Shown: positions 57,507 through 64,000 of the stretch, one piece after another
How the letters are laid out: every line of letters starts with the position of its first letter
Position numbering within the stretch: the stretch's first letter is position 1
NCBI RefSeq assembly: GCF_001281485.1
Contig: NZ_CP012669.1
Coordinates: forward strand, 1,302,001-1,366,000
Reading direction: 5' to 3'
Origin: Altererythrobacter epoxidivorans
Lineage (GTDB): Bacteria; Pseudomonadota; Alphaproteobacteria; Sphingomonadales; Sphingomonadaceae
DNA: 64,000 nt
Made by a program: the position numbers and the translations under genes
The notes under the pieces: model-generated
Seen by the model: the letters and a program-made list of their open reading frames with translations, nothing else
Told to the model about the DNA's origin: nothing
The model's database searches: none

Positions 57507-57971
57507 TCAGGTCTTGTGGCCTTCGACGGGGGTCATGCCCTCCGTCTGCAGCCAGCTATGCCCGCTATCGACTACGAACCGGCGACGCAGCGACGACCGG
57601 CCAATCAACATCGGAAATTTCATGTCCGAACGGTCAGCAAGGCTGATCTCCGCCCGGAAGGTAACATCGCCGATCTGCAGCGGCGTCTTGATGATCATGC
57701 GCCGCTGCGTCTCGCCATTGGAGCTTGTAATGCCGCGCCAGTCGATATGCACGGCCTCGCACACCTGCCGCACGTTGTGTTGAGGGAAATCGACGGCGAA
57801 ACGGACATAATTCTGCCCGTCGCGCTTGAAGGTGTCGATCACTGTCCCGTGCAGCGAGGATGTTCGTGCGCCTGTGTCGATCTTTGCCGGCACGCCGTGC
57901 AGGCCAAGCTCGGGCAGATGCACGAGCTCGCGCCAGCCGACGACCGGGAGGACCTTGCTATCCCTTTTCAA
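57507..57971 (-). CDS. rimB: RimB/RimK-associated retropepsin-like zinc protease
   Basis: 154 residues from a TTG at 57971; GGGAAAGAG lies upstream. The motif [14 protein letters not shown] has the Asp-Thr-Gly of retropepsin-like ATP-dependent zinc proteases, and [14 protein letters not shown] the second conserved block. In Pseudomonas, RimB works with RimK to control modification of S6 by removing added glutamates. The pair here is one operon unit with a 10-base gap. Confidence 0.88.
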   Translation of the reverse strand: MKRDSKVLPVVGWRELVHLPELGLHGVPAKIDTGARTSSLHGTVIDTFKRDGQNYVRFAVDFPQHNVRQVCEAVHIDWRGITSSNGETQRRMIIKTPLQIGDVTFRAEISLADRSDMKFPMLIGRSSLRRRFVVDSGHSWLQTEGMTPVEGHKT

Positions 57972-58008
57972 GCTGCTCTTTCCCGGCGGCGTGCCGTCAG
58001 GAGTGGTA

Positions 58009-59868
58009 TTACCACCCCTGCGGCTTGCCCTTGTTCTGCTCTTCCAGCCAGGCCATCAGCGGGGCGAAGTATTCGACCATCGCCTTGCCGCTCATCTGGC
58101 GTTCGCCGGTGAAGGCTTCGAGCGCGTCGGGCCACGGCTTGGAAGCGCCCATTTCGAGCATTGCATTGAGGTTCTTGCCCACTTCCTCGTTGCCGTAGAA
58201 CGAGCAACGGTGCAGCGGCCCCTCCCAGCCGGCCTGGTCGCAGGCAGCCTTGTAGAACTGGAACTGCAGGATCCGGGCGAGGAAGTAACGGGTGTAAGGG
58301 ACGTTGCCGGGAACGTGGTACTTCGCACCTGGATCGAAGGCATCGGGGCCGCGCGGAACCGGCGGGACGATGCCCTGGTACTGGTAGCGCAGCGTGTTCC
58401 ACTGTTCGTTGTAATCGGCCGGCGCAACCGAACCGTCGAACAGGCTCCAGCGATAGCGGTCGACCATCAGGCCGAACGGCAGGAACGCGACCTTGTCCAT
58501 CGCCTGCCGCAGCAGCAGACCGATATCCTTGTCGGCGCTGGGCACCTCGCTCTTGTCCAGCATGTCGATCTGGACGAGGTATTCGGGCGTGATCGACAGC
58601 GCGACCATGTCGCCGATGGCTTCGTGGAAGCCGTCGTTCGCACCGTTGAGGTGCAGGTAGTCCTGCTGGTTGTATGCACGCTGGTAGTAGTTGTGGCCCA
58701 GCTCGTGGTGGATGGTGATGAAGTCGTCCGCGTTCTTCTTGATGCACATCTTGATGCGCAGGTCATCGACGTTGTCGACGTCCCAGGCGCTGGCATGGCA
58801 CACGACTTCGCGGTCCTGCGGCTTCACGAACTGGCTGCGTTCCCAGAAGGTTTCGGGCAGCGGTTCGAAGCCGAGCGAGCTGAAGAACTGTTCGCCGACG
58901 CGGACCATGTCTTTTTCGTCATAGCCTTTCTCTACGATCAGGTCGGTCAGGTCGTAGCCGATGTCGCCCGAACCGGCTGGCGCGACGAGCGGGTAGATAT
59001 TGCCCCATTCCTGCGCCCACATATTGCCCAGCAGGTCGGCCCGGATCGGACCGGTCGCGGCCTGGACATCGTCGCCGTATTTCTCGTTCAGCTTGCTGCG
59101 GACATAGGTGTGGAGCGCGACATAGAGCGGCTTCACTTCCTGCCACATGCGCTCGGTTTCGGCGGCAAACTGGTCAGGATCCATGTCGTAGTTCGAGCGC
59201 CACATCGCGCCGAGATCCGCAAAGCCGAGTTCCTTCGCACCTTCATTGGCGATCGACACCATGCGGGCGTAATCGTCCTTCATCGGGGCGCCGACATTGT
59301 CGTGCCAGCTCGCCCACATTTCCTTCAGCTCTTCAGGAGTGCGCTCGAGATTGCCCATCTCGGCCTCGATATCCGAACCGTTGATTTCCTTGCCGTTCAG
59401 CGTGCCCTTGCCCTTGCCGTATGCAGAACCGAGCTTGGTCGAGAGTTCGGCCAGTTCGGTTGCCGCGCCGTCGCGGACGGGTGCCGGCATGACGATGCCG
59501 TTGCGAAGGATGTCGAGCTTGCGGGCGACTTCCGGATCGAGGCCTTCGACTGCGGCATACTTGGCCGCGTCATTGGCATAGGCAACGCTCTTTTCCGTGG
59601 CGACCGCGCCGTATTTCGCAGCGAGGCTGTCGCTGTCGTGATTGATGTAAGTCGCGTTGAGCCAGGAAACCTGCGCATATTCGACCGAGAAGCCGAACAT
59701 GTCCTTTTCCACCATGGCGACCCAGTCGGCCGCGCCCTGCGGGGTCAGGGGATAGGGATCGGCAGCTTCGGGTGCGGCGGCGACGGTTTCGACTTCGCCT
59801 GCAGGCATGGTGGTGCAAGCGCCAAGCGAAGTTGCCAGCGCTGCGAGCGCCACGGTTGCGTATTTCAT
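58009..59868 (-). CDS. M2-family (ACE-like) peptidyl-dipeptidase lipoprotein
   Basis: 619 residues from the ATG at 59868 (GAGAGGA upstream), giving a lipobox LGAC (Cys18). The zinc motif HHELGHNYYQ is at 388-392 for HELGH, with the third-ligand region in GFHEAIGDMVALS. The N-terminal part and the FVKPQDREVVCHASAWD-type strand are typical of M2 enzymes (angiotensin-converting enzyme relatives), which cut C-terminal dipeptides. It lies in a same-strand run between a four-helix membrane protein gene and rimB. The substrate is unknown. Confidence 0.93.
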   Translation of the reverse strand: MKYATVALAALATSLGACTTMPAGEVETVAAAPEAADPYPLTPQGAADWVAMVEKDMFGFSVEYAQVSWLNATYINHDSDSLAAKYGAVATEKSVAYANDAAKYAAVEGLDPEVARKLDILRNGIVMPAPVRDGAATELAELSTKLGSAYGKGKGTLNGKEINGSDIEAEMGNLERTPEELKEMWASWHDNVGAPMKDDYARMVSIANEGAKELGFADLGAMWRSNYDMDPDQFAAETERMWQEVKPLYVALHTYVRSKLNEKYGDDVQAATGPIRADLLGNMWAQEWGNIYPLVAPAGSGDIGYDLTDLIVEKGYDEKDMVRVGEQFFSSLGFEPLPETFWERSQFVKPQDREVVCHASAWDVDNVDDLRIKMCIKKNADDFITIHHELGHNYYQRAYNQQDYLHLNGANDGFHEAIGDMVALSITPEYLVQIDMLDKSEVPSADKDIGLLLRQAMDKVAFLPFGLMVDRYRWSLFDGSVAPADYNEQWNTLRYQYQGIVPPVPRGPDAFDPGAKYHVPGNVPYTRYFLARILQFQFYKAACDQAGWEGPLHRCSFYGNEEVGKNLNAMLEMGASKPWPDALEAFTGERQMSGKAMVEYFAPLMAWLEEQNKGKPQGW

Positions 59869-59936
59869 GCGATCAGTCCTCTCGCAAAACAAAAAAGTTT
59901 CGTTGGATACCGGTTTGAACGTGCCGGAGCGCGGAA

Positions 59937-60452
59937 TCAAGCGGCGCGTCGGGAGAATCTGCGCAGAAGCAGGCCCACGATTATGCCCAGGAAAGAGGCG
60001 ATCCAGGTCACCATCTTGATCGGCCGCACGCCGGCTGCCAGCGCTGCCATTCCGTCGTCACCCTGAAAGCGCCAGAGCTGGACGATCTCGGCGGTGGTTT
60101 CGGTCAGGTCGGTGATCAGGAAGACCGCCCCGGCAATCGCCACAAGCAGGCCGACGATGCGGACGGCGCCGCTATGCCGGCCAAGCCACATGCCGCCAAG
60201 GACGGCGCCGATGCCGTAAATGACGATGAATACAAGGTCGCTCAACATTGCGACGGCCGCACGGTTCCACAAGCCAGCCGAACGCCATGCATGCTGGATC
60301 CGATCCACCTCCGCAGCCGTCCCGGCCGCCTGGTGATCGCCGATGCCGGCAGGAACTTCCGGAATGGCGAGCGGCAAATGCAGGAACAGGGTGATTGCGA
60401 AGGCCAGCAGTCCGCCGAGCCAGAATAGCCAGAAGCCACGTTCCAGCGTCAT
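59937..60452 (-). CDS. Four-helix membrane protein of unknown function
   Basis: 171 residues with four hydrophobic segments (about 8-25, 67-90, 98-115 and 148-163). The segment LFLHLPLAIPEVPAG and the loop AEVDRIQHAWRSAGLWNRAA lie after the first helix. C terminus basic (LLRRFSRRAA). No named domain. Its start overlaps the upstream hydrolase gene stop (60449-60452), and it is followed by the M2 peptidase gene after 68 bases. Confidence 0.78.
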   Translation of the reverse strand: MTLERGFWLFWLGGLLAFAITLFLHLPLAIPEVPAGIGDHQAAGTAAEVDRIQHAWRSAGLWNRAAVAMLSDLVFIVIYGIGAVLGGMWLGRHSGAVRIVGLLVAIAGAVFLITDLTETTAEIVQLWRFQGDDGMAALAAGVRPIKMVTWIASFLGIIVGLLLRRFSRRAA

Positions 60453-61213
60453 ACGGTCTCAGCCAGCCATTTTGCGATCGCGTCGCCCATTTCGGGCTTG
60501 GTCGCGCTCATCAGGTGATTGCCGGGCGTTTCCACGTAGATGGCATTGGGCAGGAGGTCGGTCAGTTCCTGCGCCGATCCGTTGTCGCGATCCTCGTCCC
60601 CGCAAACGACCAGTGTCGGCATGGTGACGTTGGACAGTAGTGCCAGGTCGAGGTCGGGCATGGTGTCGAGCAGCAGCCGGGCCGCCACGCGGTTCACACC
60701 CTGCGATTTCAGGAACTGGCGCGAGTAATAGGCGGGATCGTCCTTCGTGATGGTATCGAACTCATCGATCACGCGTTTGAAATGGGCCGACCGCTTTTGC
60801 CACTCGCCCAGCCCCGACGTGCCCATGCCACCGATGATGATGCGCTCGGGTTCGAGCAAATTGTTTGCGACAGCATGGAGCGTCGTGCGCGCGCCAAGGG
60901 AGAATCCGCCAAGCACGTAACTGTCGAAGGCAAGGTGCTCGATCATCGCGATCACATCTCGCACCAGTACATTGGCGGGGTATTTGTCAGGATCGGTCGG
61001 GCTGTCGCTTTGCCCGTGCACCCGGAAATCGAGCATGATCGCCTCGAACCCGGCGTCAGCGACCTTCTGCGCGTGCCCCCACTTGATCCAGTTCATTTCT
61101 GCGCTCGAGAAAAGGCCATGCAGCATGACGACAGGGCTGCCCTCGCCGATGCGATGGATGGCAAGCCGCGTGCCATCGAAACTTTCGAAATATTCGGTCC
61201 TCAACTCACTCAT
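60449..61213 (-). CDS. Alpha/beta-fold hydrolase
   Basis: 254 residues from the ATG at 61213, which overlaps the stop of the GFA gene. HGLFSSAEMNW is the oxyanion loop, GGFSLGARTTLH the Ser nucleophile elbow, GDEDRDNGSA the acid region, and GNHLMSA the His. Intact triad, so an active esterase-type hydrolase is expected; substrate unknown. Overlaps at both ends show coupling in this run of genes. Confidence 0.85.
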   Translation of the reverse strand: MSELRTEYFESFDGTRLAIHRIGEGSPVVMLHGLFSSAEMNWIKWGHAQKVADAGFEAIMLDFRVHGQSDSPTDPDKYPANVLVRDVIAMIEHLAFDSYVLGGFSLGARTTLHAVANNLLEPERIIIGGMGTSGLGEWQKRSAHFKRVIDEFDTITKDDPAYYSRQFLKSQGVNRVAARLLLDTMPDLDLALLSNVTMPTLVVCGDEDRDNGSAQELTDLLPNAIYVETPGNHLMSATKPEMGDAIAKWLAETV

Positions 61214-61659
61214 GCCATCCCCACGTATTCGAGCCATTTCTCGTTCGAGCGCGGTTGCTCGTCCATCGTCTTCGCGCCTTCGGGAAGTTGTATCCAAGGC
61301 TGCTTGCTCTTCACCCAGAAGTGCGCGACCGGGACGAACGAAGAACTGTCGTCGAGCGTTCCGCATCGCAGGCTCGCCAGACCTTCACGGGTGTCGTTCA
61401 TGGCGTAGATCCGGGTTTTGCACCGGGCACAGCCAACAATGCGTGAGTTGGCACCGCTTGGCTGGCGGTATTCGCCGATGTCGAGGTCACCCGAAATATC
61501 GAGGTCGGACATTGCGAACAGCATGTGCTCGCTGAAGGCAGAACCGGTGCGGGTCTGGCAGTCGGTGCAATGGCAGGCATAGGCATTGAGGCGCATGCCT
61601 TCGCGAAGCGTATAGCGGACTTCGCCGCACAGGCATCCGCCAGTAAGTTTGCCTTTCAT
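61210..61659 (-). CDS. GFA (glutathione-dependent formaldehyde-activating) family protein
   Basis: 149 residues from the ATG at 61659. Zinc-binding Cys pairs are GGCLCGEVRY and CHCTDCQTRTGSAF, then VGCARCKTRIYAMND, the standard GFA set. GFA proteins bind zinc; the founding member joins formaldehyde and glutathione, but most homologues have unknown roles. Overlaps the HCCA-isomerase-like gene upstream and the hydrolase gene downstream. Confidence 0.9.
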   Translation of the reverse strand: MKGKLTGGCLCGEVRYTLREGMRLNAYACHCTDCQTRTGSAFSEHMLFAMSDLDISGDLDIGEYRQPSGANSRIVGCARCKTRIYAMNDTREGLASLRCGTLDDSSSFVPVAHFWVKSKQPWIQLPEGAKTMDEQPRSNEKWLEYVGMA

Positions 61660-62303
61660 CGTTTCGTGAGCCCCTTCTGCTCCATCCGCCACCGCACCAT
61701 TTCGATGCGGTCCTGGCCAAAAAATGGTTCGCCTTCGAATACCAGCGTCGGAACACCCCAATGGCCTGCTGCCTCAAGCGATGCCTGGTTGTCCCCGATC
61801 TCAATGTCGAGAACGTCCGGATGCTCCGCAACTTCTGCCTCGATTTCGTCCGGGTCCAGACCGGCTGTACGCAAGGCATTGGCGAGGTGATCGCCCTCGT
61901 GCCAGTTTTCCTGTCCGCCCCAGATCATCCGCCCCGCTTCCGCAGCAAAGGCAAGTCCCTTGCCCCGCCTCGCGGCGGCCTGCCCCATGCGGGTCACGCG
62001 CCGGATATAAGGCTGACCGGAAGCGATCTCTCGCGTCATGACATTCTGGATGATCGGATCGGGCCGGGGGGCACCGAACGGTATGCGGTGGAACTGCGCC
62101 ACGCGCAGCATGTCGCGCAACGTATAACCAAGCCAGTTGGGATGGTTCCGCTCGAAGAAATCGGGCTGACGGATGGCCAGCGGGTACACCGGCCTGAGGT
62201 CGATATCGACGTCGTATTCTTCGGCCATGGCGCGATATCGCCCTACGCTGAGATAGCTGTAGGGCGAACGGAAGCTGAAATAGAGATCGGCCTTGAGTGT
62301 CAC
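61656..62303 (-). CDS. 2-hydroxychromene-2-carboxylate isomerase-like (DsbA/kappa-GST fold)
   Basis: About 216 residues from a GTG at 62303; a TTG eight codons upstream (62327) is the alternative, with GGGATGGA before it. ADLYFSFRSPYSYLS holds the glutathione-contact Ser of HCCA isomerases, and GVPTLVFEGEPFFGQDRIE is the cis-Pro and C-terminal motif. The family isomerises hydroxychromene carboxylates in naphthalene breakdown with glutathione as cofactor, or has other DsbA-like roles. The ATG of the GFA gene overlaps its stop. Substrate unproven. Confidence 0.85.
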   Translation of the reverse strand: MTLKADLYFSFRSPYSYLSVGRYRAMAEEYDVDIDLRPVYPLAIRQPDFFERNHPNWLGYTLRDMLRVAQFHRIPFGAPRPDPIIQNVMTREIASGQPYIRRVTRMGQAAARRGKGLAFAAEAGRMIWGGQENWHEGDHLANALRTAGLDPDEIEAEVAEHPDVLDIEIGDNQASLEAAGHWGVPTLVFEGEPFFGQDRIEMVRWRMEQKGLTKR

Positions 62304-62354
62304 GCCCCGCACGCTAGCCGCGATCAATCCATCCCGCCAGAGCGCACTTGTGAT

Positions 62355-62372
62355 TAATAAGCTAGCTTATTA
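62355..62372. promoter_or_regulatory. 18-bp perfect palindrome, MarR-family operator candidate
   Basis: TAATAAGCTAGCTTATTA is fully palindromic and AT-rich, 12 bases upstream of the MarR ATG. TTGTGA (62348-62353) and TATATG (62371-62376), spaced 17 bases, may be the promoter, so the palindrome would lie in the spacer. MarR dimers bind such sites and repress their own operon. Binding is inferred from form and position. Confidence 0.65.
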
Positions 62373-62383
62373 TATGGCCACGT

Positions 62384-62827
62384 ATGATTCTGGATATCGG
62401 CTATCGCATGTCTGACAACTCGCGGCTCTTGCGCCGCCTGTTCGACGAACGGGTGCGCGACCTCGGCCTTACCGCCGCACAGGCGCGCCTGCTCCTCTCG
62501 CTCAACCGCCACCCGGGCGAGAACCAGGCTTTCCATGCGGAGCGGCTCGAAGTCGAACCTATCACCCTCACCCGCATCATCGACCGGATGGAAGAGGCCG
62601 GCTGGGTGGAGCGCAAGGCCGACCCCGCCGACCGGCGCGCCCGCATCCTCCACCTCACCGACAAGAGCCGCGGCACGGTGGAAGGATTGCGGCAGATCGT
62701 CGAAGCGATGTTCGAAGAAGTCCTGACGGGTCTCGACGATGGCGAGCGCCGCCATCTCGCCGGCATGCTCGAACGGATCGGCGCCAATCTTGCCGCCGCG
62801 CGCGAAGTGGAACTGGTCAATGGCTGA
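62384..62827 (+). CDS. MarR-family transcriptional regulator
   Basis: 147 residues. RMSDNSRLLRRLFDERVRDLGLT is a typical MarR dimer helix; the winged helix includes VEPITLTRIIDRMEEAGWVERK with the ADPADRRARILHLTD wing. The ATG at 62384 lacks a clear ribosome site and is close to the predicted transcription start, so a leaderless message is possible; an ATG at 62408 is the alternative. It overlaps the HlyD gene by eight bases and probably represses the operon until a toxic compound binds. Confidence 0.9.
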   Translation: MILDIGYRMSDNSRLLRRLFDERVRDLGLTAAQARLLLSLNRHPGENQAFHAERLEVEPITLTRIIDRMEEAGWVERKADPADRRARILHLTDKSRGTVEGLRQIVEAMFEEVLTGLDDGERRHLAGMLERIGANLAAAREVELVNG

Positions 62828-63908
62828 AGCAGATCCCGTCATCGAGACCGCAACGGCCGAAGAGGTGCAGGTCGAACAGCAGGAAGCTGCAAAGCCCCGG
62901 CGCAACTGGCTGCGCCTGATCGCGATGCTTTCCGTCCCGCTCGTCCTCATGGTCGCCGCGGGTGTTTATTGGCTCGGCCTGCAAGGCAAGGTTTCGACCG
63001 ACAATGCCTATGTCCAGCAGGACAAGGTTTCGGTCAGTTCCGAAGTCGGCGGCAAAATCGTGGAAGTGCTGGTCGAGGAAGGCGACATGGTCGAAGCCGG
63101 ACAACTGCTGTTCCGTATCGATCCTGAGCCGTACCAGTTGCAGATCGCGCAGGCGAATGCCGCGATTGCCGGCGCGCAGGCAAATGTCATTGCGCTCAGC
63201 AACAGCAGCGACCTGACCGGCGTGGACATTTCCGCCGCCCGTGAAGACATCGCTTTCGCGCAGGCCCGCTTCAACCGTGTGAAGGCGCTGTGGGATCGCG
63301 GCTTCAGCACGAAGGCCGATTACGATGCTGCCGAACACGCGGTCGCTCAGGCACGCGAGAGCCTTCGCCAGGCCGAGGCGCGCCAGACAGAAGCCCGCGC
63401 ACGGCTCGCCACCGGGTCGGCCGTCCCGGGCGTCAATCCGCAGGTCGCTGCCGCCCAGGCAGACAAGGCGACGGCGGAACTTGCCCTGAGGCGGACGGAA
63501 GTGCGCGCTCCCGTCGCAGGCCGCGTGGCGCAGGCCGATCGCCTGCAGCCGGGTCAGCAAGTTGTCCCGAACCTTCCCGTGCTCACTCTTGTCGCCGAAC
63601 AGGACGCTTATGTGGAAGCGAATTTCAAGGAAACCGATCTTGCAGAGATGAGGCCGGGCCAACGCGCGCGGATCGAATTCGACGCTTACCCCGGCCTCGA
63701 GATAATGGGCCATGTCCAGACCATTGGCGCAGGTACCGGCTCCGAGTTCTCTGTCCTGCCGGCACAGAACGCGACCGGCAACTGGGTCAAGGTGACGCAG
63801 CGCGTGCCGGTGAAGATCGCCATAGACGAAAAGAGTCCGCGGCGTATGATCGCAGGACTTTCGACCGAGGTCACCGTCTATACGGATGACGCCAAAGGCA
63901 AGCACTAG
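62820..63908 (+). CDS. HlyD-family periplasmic adaptor subunit (EmrA-like)
   Basis: 362 residues from the ATG at 62820. One N-terminal membrane helix (about 32-52) follows an acidic cytosolic tail. STDNAYVQQDKVSVSSEVGG is the EmrA signature; the lipoyl halves, a coiled-coil arm (about 115-210) and the beta-barrel domain with GQRARIEFDAYPG follow. It links an inner-membrane MFS pump to an outer-membrane channel. The regulator upstream and MFS start downstream make an emrRAB-like operon. Confidence 0.92.
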   Translation: MAEADPVIETATAEEVQVEQQEAAKPRRNWLRLIAMLSVPLVLMVAAGVYWLGLQGKVSTDNAYVQQDKVSVSSEVGGKIVEVLVEEGDMVEAGQLLFRIDPEPYQLQIAQANAAIAGAQANVIALSNSSDLTGVDISAAREDIAFAQARFNRVKALWDRGFSTKADYDAAEHAVAQARESLRQAEARQTEARARLATGSAVPGVNPQVAAAQADKATAELALRRTEVRAPVAGRVAQADRLQPGQQVVPNLPVLTLVAEQDAYVEANFKETDLAEMRPGQRARIEFDAYPGLEIMGHVQTIGAGTGSEFSVLPAQNATGNWVKVTQRVPVKIAIDEKSPRRMIAGLSTEVTVYTDDAKGKH

Positions 63909-63910
63909 CC

Positions 63911-64000
63911 GTGGCCAGTCGCGCCGCATCCGGAAGCGCGCCTGCGCCTGCGCCAAGCGGTGTGCCAGCCTCTGCAGGCGCCGATGTACCGGAACTTCAT
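63911..64000 (+). CDS. Probable DHA2-family MFS transporter (EmrB-like), N-terminal fragment
   Basis: The frame is open from a GTG at 63911, two bases after the HlyD stop, to the window edge (30 codons). The visible residues form an Ala/Ser/Pro-rich cytosolic N terminus ending VPELH; membrane helices would begin beyond the edge. The assignment rests on gene order: the gene after MarR and EmrA-like HlyD is normally the EmrB-type pump. No membrane motif is visible, so this is positional inference. Confidence 0.5.
   Translation, partial: MASRAASGSAPAPAPSGVPASAGADVPELH

Overview
The window reads as chromosomal DNA from an alphaproteobacterium of the order Sphingomonadales, most likely family Erythrobacteraceae. 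Supporting signs are high GC with GC-ending codons, dense gene packing with many ATGA and TGATG overlaps, frequent TTG/GTG starts, the sdhCDA and ligA-cinA arrangements, class I polyhydroxyalkanoate (PHA) genes, and a chromosomal subclass B3 metallo-beta-lactamase gene of the kind known as resident in Erythrobacter. I saw no rRNA, tRNA, CRISPR array or insertion sequence.

Layout. 1-12 kb: a truncated M28 peptidase, 3-hydroxybutyrate dehydrogenase, a zinc metallopeptidase with a coupled secreted protein, creD, a BlaI/BlaR1-like repressor/antirepressor pair with an operator-like dyad, a cyclophilin, two exported hydrolase-like proteins, and sdhC-sdhD-sdhA without sdhB. 12-21 kb: an SDR, the B3 metallo-beta-lactamase, prmA, an enoyl-CoA hydratase, ligA with a degenerate stand-alone CinA protein, a DUF2165 protein, and bamD-recN. 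21-25 kb: two tandem Flp pilins, a predicted outer-membrane protein, a small exported protein and an HTH protein. 25.2-27.2 kb: a three-gene, AT-richer cassette (DUF5343, a TIGR02391/HEPN-motif protein, a membrane-anchored protein). This is the best candidate for an undescribed system. 27-34 kb: lepA and two tandem PAS-GGDEF-EAL-PilZ proteins whose catalytic domains have decayed in opposite ways. 34-42 kb: phaC-phaZ, a ferredoxin-NADP reductase, an epoxide-hydrolase-like enzyme, a D-aminoacylase-like amidohydrolase and an MDR oxidoreductase. 42-50 kb: DUF2855, dnaN, fabD-fabG, and a divergent ldcA/mpl-like peptidoglycan-recycling pair. 50-57 kb: DUF808-GST, rpsF-rpsR-rplI with a strong terminator, AMP nucleosidase, an SDR and an orphan HWE kinase. 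56.5-62.3 kb: a same-strand run of coupled genes ending in an M2 peptidase and rimB-rimK. 62.3-64 kb: an emrRAB-like MarR-HlyD-(MFS) operon behind an 18-bp perfect palindrome.

Several themes link separate loci. PHA/3-hydroxybutyrate metabolism is represented by hbdH, phaC and phaZ. Envelope and peptidoglycan upkeep is represented by creD, BlaIR, the metallo-beta-lactamase, ldcA, mpl, bamD and DUF808. Ribosome modification is represented by prmA, and by rimK/rimB about 5 kb from the probable RimK substrate gene rpsF. Cyclic-di-GMP signalling is represented by the tandem GGDEF/EAL pair. All calls come from reading the sequence; no database search was run.
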